From Enterococcus_G camelliae (GTDB taxonomy: Bacteria; Bacillota; Bacilli; Lactobacillales; Enterococcaceae): a stretch of DNA of 64,000 nt. Within the stretch, counting starts at the first letter, position 1, and every line of letters begins with the position of its first letter. A program made the position numbers and the translations under genes. The DNA lies in assembly GCF_042685105.1 (NCBI RefSeq), contig NZ_JBHUMO010000013.1, forward strand, positions 53,495 through 117,494. The letters are read 5' to 3'. The notes under the pieces are model-generated. The model had not been told where the DNA came from. It saw only the letters and a list, made by a program, of their open reading frames with translations, and ran no database searches. This document shows positions 44,940-53,516 of the stretch, piece after piece.

Positions 44940-46103
44940 TTAGATTCCTTCACCAGATGTTGGATTATATACGCCTATTGTTTCTCGTTTTCTTCCGAAT
45001 AGGTCCAATAGAGTAAATCTTTCATATTTTACACAAAGACGATTTTTATAGGCATAGACCAGATGTAACACACCATTTTTATCTTGATAAAGTGTTGGAT
45101 ATTCATATTGCGAATTATTCGTTTGGTTTTCACTACCCACGTAACCTTCTGCTGCTTCAAAAACCCGACCAATAGGCCATGTCTTTCCAAAATCTTCACT
45201 GACTGAAACTACTATTGGATTGCGTAATCCTGGCCACGAGACTTTTCCAAACTCAGCGTTCCTTGCTGAATTCATATTATAGGCTAAGGCAATTTCTCCA
45301 GTATGAAGTTTTATAGCACTAATACTTGCATTATTATTAGGTAGTGTTGTTGGTTTCGGAATACCCCAACTATCTCCATAATTCGTAGACTCACTACGAT
45401 AGATAAAATCTGCAAATCGACTCCTCATGAATGCAACAAGATGTCCTGGTTCAACTTCAATTACATTAGCGTGAACACGACCATTACTTTCAGGCATTCG
45501 AACTACATGCCATGTTTTTCCCTCGTCATCAGATACTTGAAATTCAGTAGGATCATTAGTCAAGCCGTCCTTTGAATCTTCACAAAGCCAAGTACTATAC
45601 AACCATCGTCCATTGCTTAGAACCTGAATTCCTTGCCTTCCAAATGTCCCCTCAGTTCCAAATAGTACTTCCGGATTTCCCCATGTTTCCCCTTCATCTG
45701 AAGATTTTTGAACCATAATAACGGATGTATACTGCATATTGTCTTTACCAACTTGGCGACTTTCTTGAGATGTATAAATTAACCAAATTTGGTTATTCGG
45801 TGCTCGAAAAAATGAGGGATTCTGTTCACTTCTATTTATGCCTCTGGACACTGTCACGGGAACAAGCCATTTTTGTGAATTTCCGTCAAAGGTTGAGACT
45901 AAAATTGAAATATCACCACTGCCTTCAAAACTTCCAGCGAACCAAGCACATAATAAGCCACCATCTTTTGTTTCAATGATTGCTGGAGCATGCGCTGTAC
46001 TTTTCCCTCCAGTGGGAATCAGACTAAAATCAAAGCCTAGGAACGCATCATGATATAGCTTTCCGTCAGGTTCAGACTGCCTTACGTTTATTATTTTTAC
46101 CAA
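44940..46103 (-). CDS. Cytosolic BNR-repeat (sialidase-fold) protein
   Basis: A 387-residue six-bladed beta-propeller of the BNR/exo-alpha-sialidase-like family. The start is TTG at 46103, seven bases behind AGGAGGGG. Four Asp-boxes are visible: SSDEGETW (134-141), SDDEGKTW (191-198), STNYGDSW (239-246) and SEDFGKTW (302-309). An N-terminal HAPAIIETKDGGLLCAWF and FRAPNNQIWLIYTS follow the family pattern. There is no signal peptide or anchor, so it should act in the cytosol, unlike typical sialidases. Within this cluster it may hydrolyse or isomerise an imported acid sugar. The function is not known. Confidence 0.8.
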   Translation of the reverse strand: MVKIINVRQSEPDGKLYHDAFLGFDFSLIPTGGKSTAHAPAIIETKDGGLLCAWFAGSFEGSGDISILVSTFDGNSQKWLVPVTVSRGINRSEQNPSFFRAPNNQIWLIYTSQESRQVGKDNMQYTSVIMVQKSSDEGETWGNPEVLFGTEGTFGRQGIQVLSNGRWLYSTWLCEDSKDGLTNDPTEFQVSDDEGKTWHVVRMPESNGRVHANVIEVEPGHLVAFMRSRFADFIYRSESTNYGDSWGIPKPTTLPNNNASISAIKLHTGEIALAYNMNSARNAEFGKVSWPGLRNPIVVSVSEDFGKTWPIGRVFEAAEGYVGSENQTNNSQYEYPTLYQDKNGVLHLVYAYKNRLCVKYERFTLLDLFGRKRETIGVYNPTSGEGI

Positions 46104-46131
46104 ATATCTCCCCTCCTAACGTCTTAAATGT

Positions 46132-47163
46132 TTATTTTTTCTTATTCTTCGCCAGGCGAATTGCATAATCAATTGCATTTTCTAAACTTGCTTCACTAGC
46201 CGTCCATTTACCTGCCTGATCAAAAGCTGTACCGTGGTCAACTGATGTGCGAATAATTGGTAAATTCAAAGTAATATTGACTCCTTGAACAGCTTTCCAA
46301 TTTTTTGTTTGTTGATCATAAACAAACCCAAGAAGTTTTAATGGAATATGACCTTGATCATGATACATTGCCACAACAATGTCGTACATACCTCCATTGG
46401 CTTTGGAAAACAAGGTATCTGCTGGCAATGAACCAAATACATTAATTCCTTCCGCTTTCGCTGCTTCTACTGCAGGATTAATTTCCTTAATTTCTTCTTG
46501 ACCAAATAGACCATGCTCACCACAGTGTGGATTCAAACCTGCTACAGCTACTCGAGGATGCTCAATTCCTAAATCTTTACAAGCTTGATTTGCGATACGA
46601 ATTACATCTAAAACTCGTTCTTTGGTAGCTAAATCACAGGCGTCACGCAAAGAGACATGCGTTGATACATGAACAACACGCAAATTCCCATCTGCCAACA
46701 TCATCGTATATTTATCAGTGTCTGTTAAGTCAGCATAAATTTCAGTGTGACCAGCATAGTGATGACCAGCCATATTCAGAGCTTCTTTGTTTAACGGATT
46801 AGTAACTGTAGCATCAATTTCTTTAGCTAATGCTAATTCAATTACTTTTTTTACATATTGAAATGCTGCATTTCCCCCAACTTTAGAAACCACTCCAATT
46901 GAAAACTGGTGCATATCAACAATTTTTAAATCAATTAAATCAATGGTCCCAAATTGATAAATACCTTCATTTGGATTTGATACAACATGGATAGTTAGTT
47001 TTTCTTCTGGATGTTTTGTTAGATAGAAGTCAATGACACTCTTGTCCCCGATTAAGAGCGGTTTGCACTTTTTATACAACTCAGGTTTTGCAAGAGCTTT
47101 AATGGATATTTCAGGCCCAATTCCTGCTGGATCTCCCATTGTAATACCAATAATTTTTCTCAC
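46132..47163 (-). CDS. PdxA2-type 4-phospho-acid dehydrogenase
   Basis: A 343-residue protein of the 4-hydroxythreonine-4-phosphate dehydrogenase family. N-terminal GITMGDPAGIGPEI, the metal histidine H139 in HHYAGHTEIYADL, and HDQGHIPLKLLGF with GTAFDQAGK are all present. No pyridoxal synthesis genes are near. PdxA2 paralogues beside DUF1537 kinases oxidise D-threonate- or D-erythronate-4-phosphate, with loss of CO2, to dihydroxyacetone phosphate. The same step is likely here on the product of the kinase at 48347-49603. Confidence 0.9.
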   Translation of the reverse strand: MRKIIGITMGDPAGIGPEISIKALAKPELYKKCKPLLIGDKSVIDFYLTKHPEEKLTIHVVSNPNEGIYQFGTIDLIDLKIVDMHQFSIGVVSKVGGNAAFQYVKKVIELALAKEIDATVTNPLNKEALNMAGHHYAGHTEIYADLTDTDKYTMMLADGNLRVVHVSTHVSLRDACDLATKERVLDVIRIANQACKDLGIEHPRVAVAGLNPHCGEHGLFGQEEIKEINPAVEAAKAEGINVFGSLPADTLFSKANGGMYDIVVAMYHDQGHIPLKLLGFVYDQQTKNWKAVQGVNITLNLPIIRTSVDHGTAFDQAGKWTASEASLENAIDYAIRLAKNKKK

Positions 47164-47187
47164 TTTCGAACGCTCCTTTCATTGAAA

Positions 47188-48345
47188 CTACATAATTTGT
47201 AAATAGATGTTTCGGGCATCTTCTGGTGTTACTTCACGCTTATTATTCACTAATAGACGAGTAACTTCCATACCTGCAGCGACCAATCCATCCAAGTCTT
47301 CCTCAGGGACATTGAATGTTTTTAAACTAGTTGGAATTTCAAGAACTTTAACAATTATTTCTAATTGATTAATCATATATGTTGATTTCTTATCAACAGA
47401 TAATTCCTTGTCCCCATCTTTCACTACTCGATCATAAGCAACTGCTAATAAATCTTTGATCACTGGTTCATTGAATTTCATGACAGGAGTTAATAAAATG
47501 GCATTAGATACGCCATGAGCAATATGATATTTTCCACCAAGCGGATAAGAAAGAGCATGGACGGCCGTAGTACCTGACGCTGTAATTGCAATTCCTGCGT
47601 AGAATGAACCCAATAGCATTTTTCGCTTCGCATCCAATGCATCCGGATTAGTACAAGCTTCAATAATATTATTCATGATTAAATCCAAAGCTTCTAAAGC
47701 GAACGTATTACTAATTGGATTTGCTTTAGCCGAGGTAAAGCATTCGATAGCATGGCATAAAGCATCAACTCCAGTTGAAGCAGCAATTGGTTTGGGCAAA
47801 TCTTTTGTCATCCGTCCATCTAAAAGTACAAAATCTGCAATCATTTCAGAATTAACAATCCCAATTTTTAAGTCTTTTTCCGGAACACCAACGATTGCGT
47901 TTGGTGTTGCTTCTGCTCCAGTTCCAGCTGTAGAAGGAATCATTAAGCTTGTGACTTGTTTCTTTGCAAGTAGCGGATTTTCTAATAAATCTTTGACTGT
48001 ATACTCATCAGTTGCCAAAATAGAAGCCAATTTAGCAACATCCATTACTGATCCTCCACCAACTGCAATGATAAAATCTGCCTTTTCTTTTTTGAACTCA
48101 TCTATCATGGTTTGTGCCTGATGATAATTGGGTTCAGCAGGAATATCAGAAAGAATTGTATAATTGATTCCCTTTTCTTCAATAATTTTAATGGGCACGT
48201 CTACCAAGCCCAACTTAAGCAAACCTTTATCAGTAAAAATAACAATTTTTTGAATATCATCACTAAGAATTTCTTCGAGTTGTTCCAATGCATGTTCCCC
48301 AGCATGGATATTCTTTGGCATTTTCAAACTATAATCAGTTAACAT
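47188..48345 (-). CDS. Iron-containing alcohol dehydrogenase
   Basis: A 385-residue group III dehydrogenase. The NAD(P)-binding GGGSVMDVAK (about 97-106), TAGTGAEATPNAI, and the metal ligands in GVDALCHAIECFTS (about 195-208), ALSYPLGGKYHIAHG and VSNAILL are all intact. Such enzymes interconvert short aldehydes or keto acids with alcohols. Here it could oxidise a hydroxy acid at the start of the pathway or reduce the aldehyde released by the aldolase. It lies one base from the kinase gene, so the two are co-translated. Confidence 0.93.
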   Translation of the reverse strand: MLTDYSLKMPKNIHAGEHALEQLEEILSDDIQKIVIFTDKGLLKLGLVDVPIKIIEEKGINYTILSDIPAEPNYHQAQTMIDEFKKEKADFIIAVGGGSVMDVAKLASILATDEYTVKDLLENPLLAKKQVTSLMIPSTAGTGAEATPNAIVGVPEKDLKIGIVNSEMIADFVLLDGRMTKDLPKPIAASTGVDALCHAIECFTSAKANPISNTFALEALDLIMNNIIEACTNPDALDAKRKMLLGSFYAGIAITASGTTAVHALSYPLGGKYHIAHGVSNAILLTPVMKFNEPVIKDLLAVAYDRVVKDGDKELSVDKKSTYMINQLEIIVKVLEIPTSLKTFNVPEEDLDGLVAAGMEVTRLLVNNKREVTPEDARNIYLQIM

Positions 48346-48346
48346 A

Positions 48347-49603
48347 TCAATTTCCTCCTTTATTTTTCTCTTTATTTGTGCTTAATTCGATGAATAACTT
48401 TTCTGAACCAAATCCACCCGATTTTGTTACAACATTTCGGTTAGTTCCTTGCCACTTTATTGTAGATAAAACCACTCCTGGATAGATTTCAGTAATTGGC
48501 TGAATCTCCGTCACGCCCAACACATTCATAGATTGATAAAGTGTATCGCCTCCGGTAAATAAAAAGGTGTTTTCTTCATGTCTATGCCACAATTTTTTGG
48601 TTAAATTTCCAAGCGATTCGCCAATCTTTATACGACACTCCTCTGTTGACAGGTGATTTTTTTGACCAAAAATTTTGATATCTTTTGTCGTTTTCTTACT
48701 AAGTGTTTCGAAAATGACCAAGTCATTGTCTTCCATGAGCGTCAAGTACTCTTTAATTTCTGTTTGTCCTTGATTGCTTTCCCAATACTCAAATTTCAAT
48801 AATTGCGTAGCATCTAATGAGATGCGCGGAACATAACGCTTTTCTGCATACTCTATTTGTTTCTTAGTAATCGGATTAACACTTCCACAAACGACAACAA
48901 CTGGTTTTTTCAAAAAATGATTTTCTTTAGCTGAATTGGGAAACAATTGATTTGCCAATACTTTTGCGAATCCAGCACATCCGATTGATATCCCAAGTAA
49001 GTTTTTTTGTTTTAGCATTTCGGCTTGCGCTATCATCATTTCATTTGTTTGTGAATCGAAGATATAGATACCCTCTCCTTCATTTAATATTTGATTCTCC
49101 CGTATTAATGTTGCCTCAACTCCCGCCTCTAAAAAAAGCCTCTTCAATACATTACTTTCTGTTACCGGTTCATAAGGATCTCTAGCAAACACGCTTTCCG
49201 TAACCAATAAATCATCAATATACAAGTTGCCATTAAGCAATATTCGATTTATCTCCGGATATGCAGGAAGAAACGGAATAATATCTTGATCACATGCATC
49301 CAATATAGCTTTAACTTCCGCGCTAACATTTCCTCTTAAAGCGGAATCAACTTTTTTGTAAATATAAGCAATTCCCAATTTATTGGCTTCTTCAATAATT
49401 TGCTTTATTCTGTTGTATGCCTGATCAAATGAAAGATGGCGACTTTCAGTATTTAAAACTAATACTTCAGCATTCTGCGGGATATTTTCATAAAAAAGCT
49501 GTGTATTCGTTGAAACAGTCGTTTTTATTCCTTGATTTGAAAATTGAACTCCTGTGTCTAATGCTCCAGTAAAATCATCCGCAATCACTAATAACTTCAA
49601 CAT
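48347..49603 (-). CDS. Four-carbon acid sugar kinase, DUF1537 family
   Basis: A 418-residue kinase with the N-terminal sugar-binding domain (LLVIADDFTGALDTGVQF at the start, KKVDSALRGNVSAEVKAILD at about 105-124) and the C-terminal nucleotide-binding domain (LFTGGDTLYQSMNVLG, then SGGFG). DtnK, LtnK-type and OtnK members phosphorylate threonate or erythronate. Paired with PdxA2 it should make a 4-phosphate that is then oxidised and decarboxylated. It is the first gene of the minus-strand cluster, behind GAGGTGGTG. Confidence 0.9.
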   Translation of the reverse strand: MLKLLVIADDFTGALDTGVQFSNQGIKTTVSTNTQLFYENIPQNAEVLVLNTESRHLSFDQAYNRIKQIIEEANKLGIAYIYKKVDSALRGNVSAEVKAILDACDQDIIPFLPAYPEINRILLNGNLYIDDLLVTESVFARDPYEPVTESNVLKRLFLEAGVEATLIRENQILNEGEGIYIFDSQTNEMMIAQAEMLKQKNLLGISIGCAGFAKVLANQLFPNSAKENHFLKKPVVVVCGSVNPITKKQIEYAEKRYVPRISLDATQLLKFEYWESNQGQTEIKEYLTLMEDNDLVIFETLSKKTTKDIKIFGQKNHLSTEECRIKIGESLGNLTKKLWHRHEENTFLFTGGDTLYQSMNVLGVTEIQPITEIYPGVVLSTIKWQGTNRNVVTKSGGFGSEKLFIELSTNKEKNKGGN

Positions 49604-49632
49604 TTAATCACCACCTCGTACTTCATGTTTTG

Positions 49633-49661
49633 ATTATAATAGTGAAATTGAACCGATTACA
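49633..49661 (-). promoter_or_regulatory. Promoter of the acid-sugar cluster
   Basis: A perfect -10 TATAAT (49638-49633) lies about 30 bases before the kinase start. No -35 is recognisable at 16-18 bases (TGTAAT at 17), suggesting need of an activator. No sigma54 -24/-12 element was seen. Confidence 0.5.
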
Positions 49662-49667
49662 TAAAAA

Positions 49668-49710
49668 AATAAAACAATTTCGTTTCTTTATGAAACAAAA
49701 TTGTTTTATT
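49668..49710. repeat. 19-base inverted repeat, probable operator
   Basis: Arms at 49668-49686 and 49692-49710 match at 18 of 19 positions around a 5-base centre. It lies between the divergent kinase and regulator genes, centred roughly 63 bases upstream of the expected start of the cluster transcript. Confidence 0.7.
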
Positions 49711-49778
49711 TTACTGTTTTTCATTTTTGTATGTTAAAATTGTTCATATATGGAACATTTATATAAGGAGACCTATAG

Positions 49779-51566
49779 ATGGAAAAAAGAATAAAAATAT
49801 TAGGAATCGCTCCCTATGAAGAATTAAATCATTCGATGCATACAATCGCGAGTCAATACAAAAATGTTGACACCACTATCTACACTGCTGATTTGGTCGA
49901 AGGACAACAGTTAGCAACTCAACTTTCCCCGGATGGCTTCGATGCTATCATTTCACGAGGAGGAACTGCAAAGTTGATTCGAAAAGCTGTCACACTACCC
50001 GTTATTGATGTCTCACTTTCTGTCTATGACATTCTTCGTGCCATTCGATTAGCAGAAAGTTATACAACTCTCTTTGCTATAGTAGGATACCCCACGATTA
50101 CTGAAAATGCGCATCTTCTTTGTGAGCTACTCAACTATGATATAGAAATTCACACAATTTCAAGTGAATCAGATGCTGCAGATGTTTTAGATACTTTGGT
50201 TGAAAAGGGAAACGAACTAATTCTTTGTGATGCCATTACTAACCGTATTGCTTTAACAAAATCAATCAATACACTCTTGATTACTTCGGGATTCGAAAGC
50301 ATTCGTCACGCATATGATGAAGCTATTAGTATCATTACCCAATTGGATGAATTGAAAGAACAACGTATGATTCTTGAAGAAGGAATTCATGCTCAAAAGT
50401 TGCCAATATTCATTTTTGATCAACAATTCCGCTTACATTTTTCAAGTGTCCCTAGTAACCAGGTTCAAGTCATTTTGCATAGTCTCAAATCAAAACAGGA
50501 TATTAAATCTACTCATCAGTATTACTCAGTTGAACAAAAAAAATTCTATACACTAAAAATAGTAAGCTATCTTGTCAACCAAAAAAAATTCTATCTGTGT
50601 GAGATGAGAGAACATACGTCGTCAGCTATCCAAAAGAGAATAGATGTCATTTACCAGAAAAAAAATGATGTTTTAGATAGACTAAATACAAAAATGATTT
50701 TTCCACAATTTATTCCTGAGAACATTAAGAATCAGTTGAAAAAGATGAGTGATCTCTATTCCTCGTATATTATTTTTGGAGAAAAAGGAACAGCAAAAAA
50801 AAATATTGCTTATCAGTTGTACCTAAACCAAAAGAAACATACGAATTATTTCATTACCATTGACTGCAACCTTATCACTGACAAGACTTGGAAATATCTG
50901 GTCAATGCGACCAACGGCCCTTTTGTAGATACTCACAATACTCTTTTATTTGTAAATATTGAACAATTGGATTTAAAAGGCATAAAAACACTGCTTTCTT
51001 ATATTGAAATGACAAACGTAGTAAATCACAACACACTCTTATTCACGTTTGATACAAATAGTGAGAACATTAAAAATTTAGATATGCTTACCAATGAATT
51101 GCATAGCGCAACTATTTACGCTCCCTCCGTTCGAGAACGAAAAAATGAACTGAATATTTTAACAACTCTTCTAGTTAATAAGCTTAATATTGAGACGAAT
51201 AAAGAAGTCTTAGGATTTGATCCTGGTGCACGTCAAACACTGCTCTCATTTGACTGGCCAGGGAATTTTAACCAATTGCAAAATGTAATCAAAGAATTAG
51301 TTATCCATTCGTCAAGTCATTATATTAGCGAGTACCAAGTTATAGAGCTACTAAATAAAGAACGATTGCTTTACCATTTTCAAGCTATGCAATCAAGCAA
51401 AGGAACAGAGCAACCGGTTAATTTCAATCAGCATCCCACGCTTTTAGATTATATAAAGACCATAATCCAACAAGTCTTGAATCAAAATGACGGAAACCAG
51501 ACAAAAACAGCCGAGCAGCTAGGAATTAGTCGTACAACACTATGGCGGTATTTGAAAGGAGAATAA
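49779..51566 (+). CDS. PrpR-N-type transcriptional regulator with degenerate AAA+ core
   Basis: A 595-residue protein. The PrpR-N sensor domain covers about 1-190 (GFDAIISRGGTAKLIR at 53-68). A linker/PAS-like part (about 200-290) follows. The AAA+ remnant covers about 320-510, with a Walker A-like GEKGTAKKN (334-342) and a Walker B-like LLFVNIEQL (389-397). The segment between them is short and has no GAFTGA motif. The C-terminal part keeps FDWPGNFNQLQNVIKELV and a Fis-type helix-turn-helix QTKTAEQLGISRTTLWRYL. Lack of GAFTGA means it should not work with sigma54. It is divergent from the cluster it presumably controls, sensing an acid-sugar intermediate. Confidence 0.85.
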   Translation: MEKRIKILGIAPYEELNHSMHTIASQYKNVDTTIYTADLVEGQQLATQLSPDGFDAIISRGGTAKLIRKAVTLPVIDVSLSVYDILRAIRLAESYTTLFAIVGYPTITENAHLLCELLNYDIEIHTISSESDAADVLDTLVEKGNELILCDAITNRIALTKSINTLLITSGFESIRHAYDEAISIITQLDELKEQRMILEEGIHAQKLPIFIFDQQFRLHFSSVPSNQVQVILHSLKSKQDIKSTHQYYSVEQKKFYTLKIVSYLVNQKKFYLCEMREHTSSAIQKRIDVIYQKKNDVLDRLNTKMIFPQFIPENIKNQLKKMSDLYSSYIIFGEKGTAKKNIAYQLYLNQKKHTNYFITIDCNLITDKTWKYLVNATNGPFVDTHNTLLFVNIEQLDLKGIKTLLSYIEMTNVVNHNTLLFTFDTNSENIKNLDMLTNELHSATIYAPSVRERKNELNILTTLLVNKLNIETNKEVLGFDPGARQTLLSFDWPGNFNQLQNVIKELVIHSSSHYISEYQVIELLNKERLLYHFQAMQSSKGTEQPVNFNQHPTLLDYIKTIIQQVLNQNDGNQTKTAEQLGISRTTLWRYLKGE

Positions 51567-51663
51567 AAACGAGAAATCCCCTGCAACTTAGCCATGTATA
51601 AATAGGGAATGTATTTGTTTGGGCATGTTTTAAAATATTGATTATAAAAGGCACTGAGATATC

Positions 51664-51708
51664 AAAAAGGCACTCCTTTCTCAATTTTTTGGAAAGGAGT
51701 GCCTTTTT
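51664..51708. terminator. Bidirectional intrinsic terminator
   Basis: A perfect 17-base stem (51664-51680 with 51692-51708) is flanked by an A-run and a T-run, ending the regulator gene. Confidence 0.9.
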
Positions 51709-52042
51709 TTATATAACGTAGTTTTTTTCAGGCATGACCCATCGCCAACATTTCAGAGCTTCTCAGAAGTAAAACAAGTCAACTTAATCATTGTCTATAT
51801 TACTTCCCAAAATAGTAGTGGTTTTTTCTTCCCAAATCAAGTATATTGACACTCCCATTTATAAAGTCACAAGATTCAATCCAAAGAATCCTTATCCTTA
51901 CTTTATACTTTACTATCAAAACGTAACCATTTTGTTCAAAAGGTCTGTAAATTTATAAGTTGTCCTTCTTTGTGATAAATAAGATTGCTAATTAACAGAT
52001 ACTTGATCAATGACCAAAAACATCAATATTTACTATAATATT
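51709..52042. other. Intergenic region without recognisable gene
   Basis: 334 bases of AT-rich sequence between the regulator terminator and the surface-protein gene. Frames on both strands are short and lack ribosome binding sites. I see no strong hairpin that would end the minus-strand operon at 52043. Confidence 0.5.
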
Positions 52043-52711
52043 TTATTTATCTATCTTTCTATCTCTCTTTGAAAAATGCAAATTTATTAAAAGAAAGCTT
52101 ACTAATAAAAGAATAACACCAACTAAAGTATACTCATCATTCTCACCCAAATTAGGTAATTTAGTTTGATTTCTTTGTGCGTCATTGATACCTTCTTCTT
52201 CTTGATGGATTTCTTCGTGTTTATCTTGATTTGGTTGGTTATCATTTGATTTAATAATAAATTGAAAACGATTCATTTTTTTCGTATTTTGAAAACCATT
52301 ATCCATATTTTTACCAGAGAGCTCAAAATAAGGTGTTAATTGAGCTGTTTCTCCTTGCTTTAAATATACCTCTAACCCTTTAGATATTTCAAATAGTGTA
52401 TATATTTTTCTCCCTTTTTGAGATTCAAACAGAACTTTTCCTAGAAAAATATCTTTTCTTAAAAATGAATCCTGATTCACAATAGATATTTGAAAGCTAG
52501 ATTTTTTGCTTTGATTATTGATAACAATTGTATCACTTTTCCATTTCATCCCTGGGTAAGCATTCGCTACGGAGGATGGGATGGCTTTCACCTCTATTTC
52601 TGATGGAGCATCTGTTAAGTTAATAACAGCATCTTCAGCCCTTACGGTTGGAACAACTAGGAATAACAGTGAACAAAAGCTGAAACAAAGAAATAATATT
52701 TTTTCTTTCAT
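52043..52711 (-). CDS. Exported membrane-anchored protein with LPXTG-like motif
   Basis: A 222-residue protein started at ATG 52711, six bases behind GGAGGTGAGG. A signal peptide covers about 1-25 (ending VRA). A beta-rich domain (about 30-150) contains YPGMKWKSDTIVINNQ, similar to the YPGD..TITVKN openings of TasA/WxL-associated domains. An acidic linker (E/H/Q-rich, about 155-180) leads to LPNLGE (185-190), one membrane helix and a basic tail. That is the layout of a sortase substrate, but with L in place of T in LPXTG. It could be a cell-surface anchor for the SipW-processed proteins of this locus. No named family is certain. Confidence 0.65.
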   Translation of the reverse strand: MKEKILFLCFSFCSLLFLVVPTVRAEDAVINLTDAPSEIEVKAIPSSVANAYPGMKWKSDTIVINNQSKKSSFQISIVNQDSFLRKDIFLGKVLFESQKGRKIYTLFEISKGLEVYLKQGETAQLTPYFELSGKNMDNGFQNTKKMNRFQFIIKSNDNQPNQDKHEEIHQEEEGINDAQRNQTKLPNLGENDEYTLVGVILLLVSFLLINLHFSKRDRKIDK

Positions 52712-52736
52712 CTTTTTCCTCACCTCCATTGAACCA

Positions 52737-53048
52737 TTAATTTTCAAATTTCAATTTAAGAGCTTTTACTATCGCATCAGATTGCTTAATAAGTGACGAA
52801 ACTCCTTTTCTTAAACAAGGTTTTCCTTTAAAACGCTCTTGACCTTTAATATCGATATCATTACTTAAAATTACACAAACCGCTTCACTGATATCTTTAT
52901 CACTCAATTTATTTTCTACTCCCGCACCGCCCTGTGTTTCTATTAAAATCTCTACGCCGTGTTTTTCACCAGCTAATTTTAATGCTTCTGCAGCCATATA
53001 TGTGTGAGCAACCCCTGATGGGCATGCTGTAACGCCAACTATTTTCAT
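52737..53048 (-). CDS. PTS fructose-family EIIB
   Basis: A 103-residue stand-alone EIIB. The N-terminal phosphocysteine C9 lies in VGVTACPSGVAHTYMAAEAL, the classic fructose/mannitol-family opening. The rest (GVEILIETQGGAG, CVILSNDIDI) agrees. It receives phosphate from EIIA (53070-53516) and passes it to the sugar moved by EIIC (62339-63403), which lies about 9 kb away at the head of the locus. Confidence 0.93.
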   Translation of the reverse strand: MKIVGVTACPSGVAHTYMAAEALKLAGEKHGVEILIETQGGAGVENKLSDKDISEAVCVILSNDIDIKGQERFKGKPCLRKGVSSLIKQSDAIVKALKLKFEN

Positions 53049-53069
53049 TATTTTGCACTCTCTTCTCTC

Positions 53070-53516
53070 TTAATTTAGAATATTATTCATCAAATTAAAT
53101 ATAGTTGTTTGATCGCCTTGTCGAAAACTATTGACAAATTCCTCATGCATCAGGTTTCTAGCCAATTGGGAAATTATTTTTAGATGATTACTACTATCTT
53201 CTTTAGGTACTGCAATCATGATCAGCAATGTTACTTCTTCTGCTGTTTCCTCGTTCCAAATAATCGGTTCTGATAAACGAGCAATGCTAACAGACGGTGT
53301 TTCAACACTATCTGTTTTCCCATGAGGCATCCCTATACCATTTCCAATACTTGTTGGTTCCGTTTGCTCTCTTTCATATACATTTTGAATAAAACTATCT
53401 AAATCACTAACTCGATTCGTATCAACAAAACATTGAGCCATTTTTTTTATAACCATATTTTTACTTTTTTCTTTCATATCCAATTGGATACAATTTTTGT
53501 CAATAATTGATTTCAT
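53070..53516 (-). CDS. PTS fructose-family EIIA
   Basis: A 148-residue EIIA of the Fru/Ntr family, with the active-site histidine H65 in NGIGMPHGKTDSV. LLIMIAVPKEDSSNHLKIIS and LARNLMHEEFV are typical. It lies one base from the PRD regulator gene and 21 bases before EIIB. It may also phosphorylate the PRD domains of that regulator, linking sugar uptake to expression. Confidence 0.93.
   Translation of the reverse strand: MKSIIDKNCIQLDMKEKSKNMVIKKMAQCFVDTNRVSDLDSFIQNVYEREQTEPTSIGNGIGMPHGKTDSVETPSVSIARLSEPIIWNEETAEEVTLLIMIAVPKEDSSNHLKIISQLARNLMHEEFVNSFRQGDQTTIFNLMNNILN

Noticed and set aside
46132..47163. True pyridoxal phosphate biosynthesis PdxA
   Set aside because: Other pdx genes are absent and the gene sits beside a DUF1537 kinase, the known context of the catabolic PdxA2 paralogues.
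42495..49603. Reading the DapA-like, BNR and permease genes as a sialic acid (nan) cluster
   Set aside because: There is no NanE, NanK or NagA/B gene, the sialidase-like protein has no export signal, and the neighbours are DUF1537 kinase and PdxA2, which point to an acid sugar instead.
49604..49778. Sigma54 (-24/-12) promoter for the acid-sugar cluster
   Set aside because: The regulator resembles an enhancer-binding protein, so I looked for TGGC...TGC spacing. None was found, a TATAAT is present, and the regulator lacks GAFTGA.
51709..52042. Possible insertion-sequence remnant or small gene
   Set aside because: No transposase-like frame, inverted repeat ends or ribosome binding site could be found; left as unexplained intergenic DNA.
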